The notes beneath the pieces were generated by a model, which saw nothing but the letters and a program-made list of their open reading frames with translations, had not been told where the DNA came from and made no database searches. From assembly GCF_030406405.1 (NCBI RefSeq), contig NZ_JAUEPL010000009.1, positions 1 through 64,000 of the forward strand: a stretch of 64,000 bases of DNA, written 5' to 3'. This document shows, piece after piece, positions 34,801 to 42,780 of the stretch. A program made the position numbers and the translations under genes. Origin of the DNA: Streptomyces ficellus (GTDB lineage: Bacteria > Actinomycetota > Actinomycetes > Streptomycetales > Streptomycetaceae). The number at the start of each line of letters is the position of its first letter. Position 1 is the first letter of the stretch.

Positions 34801-36237
34801 TCAGCCCAGCGAGGTCATCACGTGCTTGATGCGCGTGTAGTCCTCGAAGCCGTACGCCGAGAGGTCCTTGCCGTAACCGGACTTCTTGAAGCCGCCGTGC
34901 GGCATCTCCGCGACCAGCGGGATGTGGGTGTTGATCCAGACGCAGCCGAAGTCCAGCTTCTTGGACATGCGCATCGCGCGGGCGTGGTCCTTGGTCCAGA
35001 CGGAGGAGGCCAGCGCGTACTCGACTCCGTTGGCGTACGCGACGGCCTGGTCCTCGTCCGTGAAGGACTGGACGGTGATGACCGGGCCGAAGACCTCGTT
35101 CTGGACGATCTCGTCGTCCTGCTTGAGGCCGGAGACGACGGTCGGGGCGTAGAAGTAGCCCTTCTCGCCGACCCGGTGGCCGCCCGCCTCGACCTTGGCG
35201 TGGGCGGGGAGGCGGTCGATGAAGCCGCTGACCTGCTTCAGCTGGTTGGCGTTGTTGAGCGGGCCGTACAGCACGTCCGCGTCGTCCGGCCGGCCGGTCT
35301 TGGTATCGGCTGCGGCCTTGGCGAGGGCGCTGACGAACTCGTCGTGGATCGACTCGTGGACGAGGACGCGGGTTGCGGCGGTGCAGTCCTGGCCGGCGTT
35401 GAAGAAGCCCGCGACCGAGATGTCCTCGACGGCCTTGGCGATGTCGGTGTCCTCGAAGACGACGACCGGCGCCTTGCCGCCCAGCTCCAGGTGGACGCGC
35501 TTGACGTCCTTGGCGGCGGACTCGGCGACCTGCATGCCGGCGCGTACGGAGCCGGTGATGGAGGCCATCGCGGGGACCGGGTGCTCGACCATGGCGCGGC
35601 CGGTCTCGCGGTCGCCGCACAGGACGTTGAAGACGCCCTTGGGCACGATCGAGCCGATGATCTCAGCGATCAGCACGGTGGAGGCGGGGGTGGTGTCCGA
35701 GGGCTTGAGGACGACGGTGTTGCCCGCGGCGAGGGCCGGGGCGAACTTCCACACGGCCATCATCATCGGGTAGTTCCACGGCGCGACCTGGGCGCAGACA
35801 CCGACCGGCTCACGGCGGACGATCGAGGTCATCCCCTCCATGTACTCGCCGGCGGACTTGCCCTCCAGCAGCCGGGCGGCGCCCGCGAAGAACCGGATCT
35901 GGTCCACCATGGGCGGGATCTCTTCGCTGCGGGTGAGCTCGATCGGCTTGCCGGTGTTCTCGCACTCGGCGGCGATGAGGTCCTCGGCGCGCTCCTCGAA
36001 GGCGTCGGCGATCTTCAGCAGGACCTTCTGGCGCTCGGCCGGCGTCGTGTCGCGCCAGGCCGGGAAGGCGGCCGCGGCGGCCTCCATGGCGGCGTCGACG
36101 TCCGCCTGCCCGGAGAGCGGAGAAGTGGCGTACACCTCGCCGGTGGCCGGGTTGACCACGTCGATGGTCCGTCCGTCGGCGGCGTCCCGGAACTCCCCGT
36201 TGATGTAGTTGCGCAGACGACGCAGCTCGGTGGTCAC
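34801..36237 (-). CDS. Gamma-aminobutyraldehyde-type dehydrogenase
   Basis: 478 aa from the GTG at 36237, preceded by AGGAGGGG. An upstream ATG at 36297 gives 20 extra residues without family similarity. Motifs: CAQVAPWNYPMMMAVWK, LKPSDTTPASTV, base Glu in VHLELGGKAPVVVFED, nucleophile Cys in NAGQDCTAATRVLV, and MPHGGFKKSGYGKDLSAYGF. Clear similarity to the dehydrogenase at 28642 suggests an ancient paralogue or isozyme acting on 4-aminobutyraldehyde or related aldehydes. It is divergent from lrp and the aminotransferase gene, which would supply the aldehyde from putrescine. Confidence 0.9.
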   Translation of the reverse strand: MTTELRRLRNYINGEFRDAADGRTIDVVNPATGEVYATSPLSGQADVDAAMEAAAAAFPAWRDTTPAERQKVLLKIADAFEERAEDLIAAECENTGKPIELTRSEEIPPMVDQIRFFAGAARLLEGKSAGEYMEGMTSIVRREPVGVCAQVAPWNYPMMMAVWKFAPALAAGNTVVLKPSDTTPASTVLIAEIIGSIVPKGVFNVLCGDRETGRAMVEHPVPAMASITGSVRAGMQVAESAAKDVKRVHLELGGKAPVVVFEDTDIAKAVEDISVAGFFNAGQDCTAATRVLVHESIHDEFVSALAKAAADTKTGRPDDADVLYGPLNNANQLKQVSGFIDRLPAHAKVEAGGHRVGEKGYFYAPTVVSGLKQDDEIVQNEVFGPVITVQSFTDEDQAVAYANGVEYALASSVWTKDHARAMRMSKKLDFGCVWINTHIPLVAEMPHGGFKKSGYGKDLSAYGFEDYTRIKHVMTSLG

Positions 36238-36316
36238 TTGCCACCCCTCCTGTCGATCTCGGTGTGTCTCGGTGTCCCAGTCGGTGAGACACCCCAACCC
36301 TAATCGCTGAGGCGAC

Positions 36317-36384
36317 GATTCCGACAGGCCCGACGCTCCACAACTTCGGATTCAGTGGGATTCGATCTCCGTAACAACGGATTT
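36317..36384. promoter_or_regulatory. Candidate Lrp-type operator array between aldehyde dehydrogenase and lrp
   Basis: Three related boxes lie at about 30-bp steps: GATTCCG (36317-36323, inverted), AACTTCGGATTC (36342-36353) and AACAACGGATTT (36373-36384). The last shares AACAACGGA with the polyamine operon promoter. The spacing of three helical turns fits an octameric Lrp/AsnC protein wrapping the DNA. Confidence 0.6.
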
Positions 36385-36433
36385 CCTCGATCTGGGGTTG
36401 CGCGACTGACGAGACTCGGTGCACAGTGAAGAC

Positions 36434-36925
36434 GTGGCCAGTCGAAGCGCAGAGTCCAGACCAGGGAACGGATCGTCCCCGACGATCGATGCCGTCTCCC
36501 TGGCGATCATCGAACAGCTCCAGGAGGACGGACGCCGTCCGTACGCCGCGATCGGCAAGGCCGTGGGCCTGTCGGAGGCGGCCGTGCGCCAGCGCGTCCA
36601 GAAGCTCCTCGATCAGGGCGTCATGCAGATTGTCGCCGTCACCGACCCGCTCACCGTGGGATTCCGGCGGCAGGCGATGGTCGGCATCAACGTCGAGGGC
36701 GACGTGGAGCAGGTGGCGGACGCTGTGACGGCCATGGCCGAGTGCGAGTACGTGGTGATGACCGCGGGCTCCTTCGACCTGATGGTGGAGATCGTCTGCG
36801 AGGACGACGACCACCTCCTGGATGTGATCAACAAGCGCATCCGCACTCTCCCCGGCGTGCGCTCCACCGAGAGCTTCGTCTACCTCAAGCTCAAGAAGCA
36901 GACCTATATGTGGGGAACCCGATAG
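36434..36925 (+). CDS. Lrp/AsnC family transcriptional regulator
   Basis: 163 aa from the GTG at 36434; a GTG five codons upstream is an alternative. The N-terminal helix-turn-helix is IIEQLQEDGRRPYAAIGKAV plus LSEAAVRQRVQKLLDQGVM. The C-terminal RAM ligand and oligomer domain covers VGINVEGDVEQVADAV to SFVYLKLKKQTY. Such regulators bind amino acids or amines and control transport and catabolism. The gene lies 2 bp before the aminotransferase gene and divergent from an aldehyde dehydrogenase. That layout points to local control of putrescine/GABA use. Autoregulation through the intergenic box array is likely. Confidence 0.9.
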   Translation: MASRSAESRPGNGSSPTIDAVSLAIIEQLQEDGRRPYAAIGKAVGLSEAAVRQRVQKLLDQGVMQIVAVTDPLTVGFRRQAMVGINVEGDVEQVADAVTAMAECEYVVMTAGSFDLMVEIVCEDDDHLLDVINKRIRTLPGVRSTESFVYLKLKKQTYMWGTR

Positions 36926-36927
36926 CC

Positions 36928-38289
36928 GTGAGCAAGGACCTCTCCAAGACCGCCTACGACCACCTGTGGATGCACTTCACCCGCATGTCGTCGTACGAGA
37001 ACAGCCCCGTCCCGACCATCGTCCGCGGCGAGGGCACCTACATCTACGACGACAAGGGCAAGCGCTACCTCGACGGCCTCGCCGGCCTGTTCGTGGTCCA
37101 GGCGGGCCACGGCCGTACCGAACTCGCCGAGACCGCCTACAAGCAGGCCCAGGAGCTCGCCTTCTTCCCGGTGTGGTCCTACGCCCACCCGAAGGCCGTC
37201 GAGCTGGCCGAGCGCCTGGCCCACCACGCGCCGGGCGACCTGAACAAGGTCTTCTTCACCACCGGTGGCGGCGAGGCGGTCGAGACCGCCTGGAAGCTGG
37301 CCAAGCAGTACTTCAAGCTGGTCGGCAAGCCCACCAAGTACAAGGTCATCTCGCGCGCGGTCGCCTACCACGGCACCCCGCAGGGCGCGCTGTCCATCAC
37401 CGGCCTGCCGGGCCTGAAGGCCCCGTTCGAGCCGCTGGTCCCGGGCGCGCACAAGGTGCCGAACACCAACATCTACCGCGCCCCGCTCTTCGGCGACGAC
37501 CCGGAGGCCTACGGCCGCTGGTGCGCCGACCAGATCGAGCAGCAGATCCTCATGGAGGGCCCGGAGACCGTCGCCGCGGTCTTCCTGGAGCCCGTGCAGA
37601 ACGCCGGTGGCTGCTTCCCGCCGCCGCCCGGGTACTTCCAGCGCGTGCGCGAGATCTGCGACCAGTACGACGTGCTGCTCGTCTCCGACGAGGTCATCTG
37701 CGCCTTCGGCCGCCTCGGCACCATGTTCGCGTGTGACAAGTTCGACTACGTACCGGACATGATCACCTGCGCCAAGGGCATGACCTCGGGCTACTCCCCG
37801 ATCGGCGCGTGCATCATCTCCGACCGCCTGGCGGAGCCGTTCTACAAGGGTGACAACACCTTCCTGCACGGCTACACCTTCGGCGGCCACCCGGTCTCCG
37901 CGGCCGTGGGCCTGGCCAACCTCGACATCTTCGAGCGCGAGAACCTCAACCAGCACGTGCTGGACAACGAGGGCAACTTCCGCGCCACGCTGGAGAAGCT
38001 GCTCGACCTGCCGATCGTCGGCGACGTGCGCGGCAACGGGTACTTCTACGGCATCGAGCTCGTCAAGGACAAGGCGACCAAGGAGTCGTTCAACGACGAC
38101 GAGACCGAGCGCGTCCTGTACGGCTTCCTCTCCAAGGCGCTGTTCGACAACGGCCTGTACTGCCGCGCCGACGACCGCGGCGACCCGGTCGTCCAGCTGG
38201 CGCCGCCGCTGGTGTCCGACCAGTCCACGTTCGACGAGATCGAGCAGATCCTCCGGGCCACCCTCACCGAGGCCTGGACGAAGCTGTAA
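36928..38289 (+). CDS. Class III aminotransferase, putrescine/diamine-type candidate
   Basis: 453 aa from a GTG 2 bp after the lrp stop. PLP fold type I, class III: FTTGGGEAVETAWKLAKQYF (about residues 108-127), AYHGTPQGALS, AVFLEPVQNAGGCFPPP, SDEVICAFGRLGTMF with the PLP-pyridine Asp, and the Schiff-base Lys in MITCAKGMTSGYSPIGA (about 283). TFGGHPVSAAVGLANL closes the site. The length and motif set fit the omega-aminotransferases that use putrescine, beta-alanine or similar amines with pyruvate. Pairing with an aminobutyraldehyde dehydrogenase supports a diamine substrate, by inference. A terminator follows. Confidence 0.9.
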   Translation: MSKDLSKTAYDHLWMHFTRMSSYENSPVPTIVRGEGTYIYDDKGKRYLDGLAGLFVVQAGHGRTELAETAYKQAQELAFFPVWSYAHPKAVELAERLAHHAPGDLNKVFFTTGGGEAVETAWKLAKQYFKLVGKPTKYKVISRAVAYHGTPQGALSITGLPGLKAPFEPLVPGAHKVPNTNIYRAPLFGDDPEAYGRWCADQIEQQILMEGPETVAAVFLEPVQNAGGCFPPPPGYFQRVREICDQYDVLLVSDEVICAFGRLGTMFACDKFDYVPDMITCAKGMTSGYSPIGACIISDRLAEPFYKGDNTFLHGYTFGGHPVSAAVGLANLDIFERENLNQHVLDNEGNFRATLEKLLDLPIVGDVRGNGYFYGIELVKDKATKESFNDDETERVLYGFLSKALFDNGLYCRADDRGDPVVQLAPPLVSDQSTFDEIEQILRATLTEAWTKL

Positions 38290-38322
38290 CCTCGGCGTGA
38301 TCGTCCGATCGTAGGCTGAACG

Positions 38323-38369
38323 CGGCCCGGGTCCTGCCCCATCCGAGTGAGATGGGCGGGCCCGGGCCG
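38323..38369 (+). terminator. Terminator hairpin downstream of aminotransferase
   Basis: The stem CGGCCCGGG...GCCCCATC pairs with GATGGGC...CCCGGGCCG with a 7-nt loop and a small internal bulge. It lies 34 bp after the stop. Confidence 0.75.
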
Positions 38370-38453
38370 TGTGCTGTCCGGACACCCCGCTTCCCAATCC
38401 CTACGGTTCGAGTGACCGATCGGCCCCGCCTTCGTTCGCCCATCCGGGGGACA

Positions 38454-38486
38454 ACGTACGGGGAACGTACGGGGAAGGTACGGGGG
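38454..38486. repeat. 11-bp direct repeat (3 copies) upstream of the ABC pair
   Basis: ACGTACGGGGA, ACGTACGGGGA and AGGTACGGGGG run head to tail, 36-68 bp before the ATPase start. One unit per helical turn places all copies on one DNA face, so a regulator-binding array or a promoter-proximal element is possible. Confidence 0.6.
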
Positions 38487-38521
38487 GACGACACATCAGA
38501 ACCGATACCGAGGTGTACGCC

Positions 38522-39250
38522 ATGGTGGCCCCGCCGGACAACGACGTGCTCTGGGCTCGCGCCCTGCACCACTCCCACAACGGCTCCCCCGCGCTCAGCG
38601 GTGTCTCCCTCGGGGTACGCGAGGGAGAGATCCTCGCCGTGAGCGGGCCGCGCGGCTGCGGCAAAACGACACTGCTGCGCTGCCTGTCCGGCCAGCTCGT
38701 CCCCCGCGAGGGCGAGGTCTGGTACAACAGCGCCCCCATCCACACCATGACCCCGCTCCAGCGCGAACGGCTGCGCCGGGACCGGTTCGGCTGGATCGGC
38801 CCGCGCCCCGACCTCGTCCCCGAGCTGACCGCCTGGGAGAACACCGCGCTGCCCCTGCTGCTGCGCGGCTCCTCCCGCCGCGCCGCCAAGTCGGCGGCCC
38901 TGGACTGGCTGGAGCGGCTCGACATCGGCGACTGCGCGCGCAAGCGGCCCCGCGACCTCCTCCAGGCCCAGCGCCAGCGCATCGCCATCGCCCGCTCCCT
39001 GGTGACCATGCCCTCGCTGCTGTTCGCCGACGAGCCCACCGCGACGCTGCACCGCGCCGAGGGCACCCAGGTGCTGCGGACCCTCACCGCGGCCGCCCGC
39101 TCGCACCGCATCACCGTCCTGATCGCCACGCACGACCCGGACGTGGCGGCACTCGCCGACCGCACGGTGCAGCTGCTCGACGGGCGGCGCGTCAACTCCG
39201 TACACCTCGATGGAGCGGAGGGCCGCGACGCGTGCTCGCTCTCCGTCTAG
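38522..39250 (+). CDS. ABC transporter ATP-binding protein with altered signature motif
   Basis: 242 aa from the ATG at 38522 (MVAPPDNDV), preceded by GAGGTG. LolD/FtsE-like in plan. Walker A is SGPRGCGKTTLLRC (about residues 40-53), Walker B LLFADEPTATL and the H-loop LIATHDPDVA; these are intact. The signature that should read LSGGQ(R/Q)QR is LLQAQRQR, so both the Ser and the Gly residues that contact ATP gamma-phosphate across the dimer are missing. Transport activity may be low, or the dimer may work asymmetrically. The overlapping downstream gene codes for the membrane partner. Confidence 0.82.
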   Translation: MVAPPDNDVLWARALHHSHNGSPALSGVSLGVREGEILAVSGPRGCGKTTLLRCLSGQLVPREGEVWYNSAPIHTMTPLQRERLRRDRFGWIGPRPDLVPELTAWENTALPLLLRGSSRRAAKSAALDWLERLDIGDCARKRPRDLLQAQRQRIAIARSLVTMPSLLFADEPTATLHRAEGTQVLRTLTAAARSHRITVLIATHDPDVAALADRTVQLLDGRRVNSVHLDGAEGRDACSLSV

Positions 39251-40410
39251 CCCGCGGCGCCCACCCCCTGGTGCTGCTGCGCCGGCTGCTCGTCGCGGCC
39301 GCGTCGGCCGGGGTCGGCTTCCTGCTGCTGTGCACCCTGGGGTACGCCATCGGGCACCCCGGCGAGTCACGGACGTCCCTGCTGCGCCTGGCGTGGTGCG
39401 CGCTGCCGCTCGCGGCGACCGTGCACTTCGCGGTCGCCGTCGCCCGTACCGATCCGGCCACGCGGCCGCGCCCCGGCCTGTCGGCGATCGGCCTGGGCCC
39501 GGCCCGGCTGGCCGCGATCGCGGCAGCGTCGACCGCCGTGTCGTGCACACTCGGCTCGATGGTCGCCCTGCTGGTCTTCCTGCACCTGCGCGGCGACCTC
39601 ACGGGCCTGCCGTTCGACGGGGCGGCCGCCGAGCTGCTGGCGGCGGGCCGGCCGCTGCCGCTGGCCGGCGCGCTCACCCTGCTCGCCATCACGCCGGCCG
39701 TCGCGTCCGGGGCGGCCGCCCTGGCGCTGCGGCCGCGCCGCAAGCCGGTCCTGGACGACGACCCGGACGCCGCCGAGCCCGCCGCGGCCACCGCCCCGAC
39801 CGGGCTGCCGTGGGGCGTGGCGCTGCTGGCGCTGGGCCTGGCCGTCGAGACGTACACGAGCGCACGCCCCACGGGCGCGACCGGCGCGGCGGCCCTGACG
39901 CTGCCGGGCGGCCTCGGCGGCACCCCGGCGGGCGTCCTGGTGGGCTGGGCGCTCACCGCGCTCGGCCTCGCCGTCGCCGGGCCGGGGCTCACGCACCTGT
40001 GCGGGCGGCTGCTCCAGACGTTCCGGCCCGGTGTGGTGCGGCTGCTGGCGGGGCGCGCGCTGATGGACGAGGCGCGGCGCATCGGCCGGCCGCTGGGCGT
40101 GGCGTGCGCGGTGGCGTCGGCGACGATCGCGGCGACGAGGCTGTACGAGCAGGGGGGCGCCCGTCCCCTCGGTCCGCTGACCGGGCTCGGGGCGGCGCTG
40201 GTCATGGCGTGCGCCGCCGCGACGCTGCTGACCTCGGCGCTGGAGTCGCGGCAGACCCGCGTCACCACGAAGGACGCCCTGCTGCGGCTGGGCGCCTCGG
40301 CCGGGCTGCTGCGGATGGCCGTGGCGCTGCGAGCCCTGTCGCTGCTGGCCATGTTCGTGCCCCTGACGTGGGCGGTGGCTGAGCTGGCGGCCCTGCCGCT
40401 GCGGCGCTGA
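39232..40410 (+). CDS. ABC transporter permease-like membrane protein
   Basis: 392 aa from a GTG that overlaps the ATPase gene by 19 nt. About ten hydrophobic segments, including VLLRRLLVAAASAGVGFLLL, VALLVFLHL and a C-terminal LRMAVALRALSLLAMFVPLTW. A central cytosolic stretch of about 25 residues (RPRRKPVLDDDPDAAEP) is acidic. The plan resembles FtsX-type permeases without a large extracellular domain. The substrate is unknown. Function with the upstream ATPase follows from the overlap. Confidence 0.75.
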   Translation: MLALRLARGAHPLVLLRRLLVAAASAGVGFLLLCTLGYAIGHPGESRTSLLRLAWCALPLAATVHFAVAVARTDPATRPRPGLSAIGLGPARLAAIAAASTAVSCTLGSMVALLVFLHLRGDLTGLPFDGAAAELLAAGRPLPLAGALTLLAITPAVASGAAALALRPRRKPVLDDDPDAAEPAAATAPTGLPWGVALLALGLAVETYTSARPTGATGAAALTLPGGLGGTPAGVLVGWALTALGLAVAGPGLTHLCGRLLQTFRPGVVRLLAGRALMDEARRIGRPLGVACAVASATIAATRLYEQGGARPLGPLTGLGAALVMACAAATLLTSALESRQTRVTTKDALLRLGASAGLLRMAVALRALSLLAMFVPLTWAVAELAALPLRR

Positions 40411-40447
40411 CGCGCGGCCTGCGGACAGGGATTGGGCGGAACGTTTC

Positions 40448-40525
40448 CGCCATGGGCGCCGCCATGGGGCGCCGCCACAGGGTCCCGCCACGAGGTCCCG
40501 CGACGGGGTGCCGCCACGAGGCGGC
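40448..40525. repeat. 13-bp degenerate tandem repeat downstream of the permease gene
   Basis: Five to six units of about CCGCCACGGGGTC run head to tail, one of them 12 bp (CCGCCATGGGCG). They end in GCCGCCACGAGGCGGC, a palindrome-like sequence. The rest of the 213-bp gap before the LOG-like gene is C/G-rich with small hairpins such as GCCCGG/CCGGGC. Confidence 0.75.
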
Positions 40526-40623
40526 ACCACGGGCGGCACCCGTGACCGCCGTCCCGGGCACCGCCTGTGCCCGGCACCCCGGGGGCGGCGGCCGGGGCGG
40601 GACGTGGTGGATATCGTGGCCGC

Positions 40624-41739
40624 ATGGCGCACTCCCCCCGGCACGGCCACGACCGCGAGATCGAGACGCTCCAGGAGTTCGACGCGGCCGTCGCGCGCGG
40701 CAGTCTGGTCGGCCATCGCGTCCAGTCCGTCGACCTGACCGGCCGTACGCCGGCGCTGGTCTCCGTGCCGACGACGGGCGCCGTCTTCCTCGGCTGCCCG
40801 ATGCGGCCCGACGCGGCCGCCAAGGTGCGGGCCGATGGGGCGCTCGTCTTCCCGCCCGTACCGGATCTGCCGTTCGACCCGTACCGGGGGCGGCTCTACT
40901 GCCCCGACGAGCTGTTCGCGGGCCTCGCCGAGCAGGGGTACGAGCGGACTCCGGACGCGCTCACCTACGCCTGGTTCCAGCGGACCAAGGCGGACGGTGA
41001 CGTCTTCGCGTCGATGCTGCGGGCCGTGCACGACGACGCCGTCTCGGACGCGCTGGACGAGCACCTCCACCGGGCGCGCGTGGTGGGCGTGATGGGCGGG
41101 CACGCCATGGCACGCGGCACGGACGCGTACGCCGGTGCCGCCCGCCTCGGCCGGAGCCTCGCCCGCGCCGGGCTGACCGTGGCGACGGGCGGCGGGCCCG
41201 GCGCCATGGAGGCGGCCAACCTGGGCGCGTACGCCGCACCGCACGACGACGCGATGCTGGACGACGCGCTGCGGCTGCTCGGCAAGGAGCCCTCGTTCGT
41301 CCCCTCGGTGGGCGACTGGGCGCGGGCGGCCTTCGAGGTGCGCTCCCGCTGGCCGCGGGGCGGCGACTCGGTGGGCATCCCGACCTGGTTCTACGGGCAC
41401 GAGCCGCCGAACGCGTTCGCGGCGCACATAGCCAAGTACTTCGCCAACGCCACCCGCGAGGACGGCCTGCTGGCCCGCTGCAACGCGGGCGTGATCTTCC
41501 TGCCGGGCGCGGCCGGCACCGTCCAGGAGATCTTCGACAACGCGACCCCCAACTACTACGAATCGCGCGGCGAACCCACCCCGATGGTGCTGGTGAACCG
41601 CACCCACTGGACGGAACACCTGCCCGCCTGGCCCCTCCTCCAGGCCCTCGCCGCACGCCGCTCCATGGAGCCGCGCATCGCCCTGGTCGACAGCGTGGAG
41701 GAGGCCCCCGAGGCGCTGCGACGGCTGGCCGCCCAGTAG
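40624..41739 (+). CDS. LOG (lonely guy)/Rossmann-fold nucleotide-binding family protein
   Basis: 371 aa, longer than plant-type LOG (about 200) and closer to PpnN-like proteins. The nucleotide-binding fold has VVGVMGGHAMARG and TVATGGGPGAMEAANLGAY (about residues 180-200). The catalytic PGGxGTxxE motif appears as PGAAGTVQEIFD, with the second Gly replaced by Ala. LOG and PpnN enzymes release base from nucleoside 5'-monophosphates. An N-terminal domain of about 150 residues precedes the fold. It stands alone, with a long GC-rich region upstream. Activity is uncertain because of the motif change. Confidence 0.82.
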   Translation: MAHSPRHGHDREIETLQEFDAAVARGSLVGHRVQSVDLTGRTPALVSVPTTGAVFLGCPMRPDAAAKVRADGALVFPPVPDLPFDPYRGRLYCPDELFAGLAEQGYERTPDALTYAWFQRTKADGDVFASMLRAVHDDAVSDALDEHLHRARVVGVMGGHAMARGTDAYAGAARLGRSLARAGLTVATGGGPGAMEAANLGAYAAPHDDAMLDDALRLLGKEPSFVPSVGDWARAAFEVRSRWPRGGDSVGIPTWFYGHEPPNAFAAHIAKYFANATREDGLLARCNAGVIFLPGAAGTVQEIFDNATPNYYESRGEPTPMVLVNRTHWTEHLPAWPLLQALAARRSMEPRIALVDSVEEAPEALRRLAAQ

Positions 41740-41831
41740 GCGGGTCCGCGTACCCACGGCTGAGAGGCAACGTCCGGGCCCGAAGTCACGTCTGGCAGGT
41801 GTAAACAGCACCCCACCGAACGGAGCCGGAC

Positions 41832-42743
41832 GTGCTCATAGGACTGCTGACGGCCGTCGCGGCCTCGATCTGCTACGGAACGGGCTCGGTCCTGCAGGCC
41901 GTCGGCTCCCGCAAGTCGGCCCGGCGCGAGGCGGCCGCCGGGCTCACCACCCAGCACGGCGGGCCGTCGCTGTCCTCCACTGCGAAGGCGGCGATGACCT
42001 GGGAGTTCATCGTCGGTACGGTCCTCGACTTCGTCGGCTTCGGGCTCGGCGCGCTGGCCGCGCGGATGCTGCCGCTGTTCCTGTCCCAGACGGTGATCAG
42101 CGCGAACCTGGTGGTCACCGCCGTACTGAGTGTCAAGCTCCTCGGCATCCGGCTGACCCGCGCCGAGTGGACGTCGATCGGCGTCGTCTGCTCGGCGCTG
42201 GTGCTGCTGGCCACGGCGGCGGGCCCGGAGGGCAGCGGGCACACGCCGATCGCCACGCACTGGTGGCTGCTGGCCGTGTCGCTGCTGCTGATGGTGGGTG
42301 GCACGGTCGTGGTGCGGCTGCTGGGGGCGAGGGCGGCGATCCTGGCCGGCCTGCTGTCGGGCCTCGGTTTCGGAGCGCTGGGCGTCGGTGTCCGCGTACT
42401 GAACGGCATCGACCCGTTCGACCCGGGCGCGCTGCTCGGGGATCCGGCTCTGTACGCGATCCTCGTCGCCGGCGTCGGCGGGATGTACCTGCACACGGTC
42501 GCGCTGCAGATCGGCTCCGTGAACGGGGCGACGGCGGCGCTGGTGGTCGGCGAGACCGTGCTGCCCGGCATGATCGGCGTGCTGTGGCTGGGGGACGCGT
42601 CGCGGCCGGGGTTCGCGTGGCTGGCGGTGGTGGGGTTCGTGCTGGCGGTGGCGGGCGCGGTCGCGGTGGCGTGGTTCGGCGCGCCGGAGGGGGAGCCGGA
42701 CCCGGAGCGCGAAGAGCCGCGCGAACTCGCCCGCATCGGCTGA
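41832..42743 (+). CDS. DMT superfamily (EamA-like) integral membrane protein
   Basis: 303 aa from a GTG following CGGAGCC. Nine to ten TM segments in two halves, starting with LIGLLTAVAASICYGTGSVLQAV (1-25) and EFIVGTVLDFVGFGLGALAA (about 58-77). The pattern VISANLVVTAVLSVKLLGIRL then EWTSIGVVCSALVLLA is typical of DUF/DMT proteins found next to magnesium- or metabolite-handling genes in actinobacteria. The C-terminal tail is acidic. The substrate is unknown. The histidine kinase gene starts 37 bp downstream on the same strand. Confidence 0.8.
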   Translation: MLIGLLTAVAASICYGTGSVLQAVGSRKSARREAAAGLTTQHGGPSLSSTAKAAMTWEFIVGTVLDFVGFGLGALAARMLPLFLSQTVISANLVVTAVLSVKLLGIRLTRAEWTSIGVVCSALVLLATAAGPEGSGHTPIATHWWLLAVSLLLMVGGTVVVRLLGARAAILAGLLSGLGFGALGVGVRVLNGIDPFDPGALLGDPALYAILVAGVGGMYLHTVALQIGSVNGATAALVVGETVLPGMIGVLWLGDASRPGFAWLAVVGFVLAVAGAVAVAWFGAPEGEPDPEREEPRELARIG

Positions 42744-42780
42744 ATGGCCCCCTCGTACACTCCCGGCAGGGAGATGAGAC

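Noticed and set aside
39367..41811. 814-residue minus-strand frame over the permease and LOG-like genes
   Set aside because: Low-complexity antisense translation; plus-strand genes have good motifs and starts.
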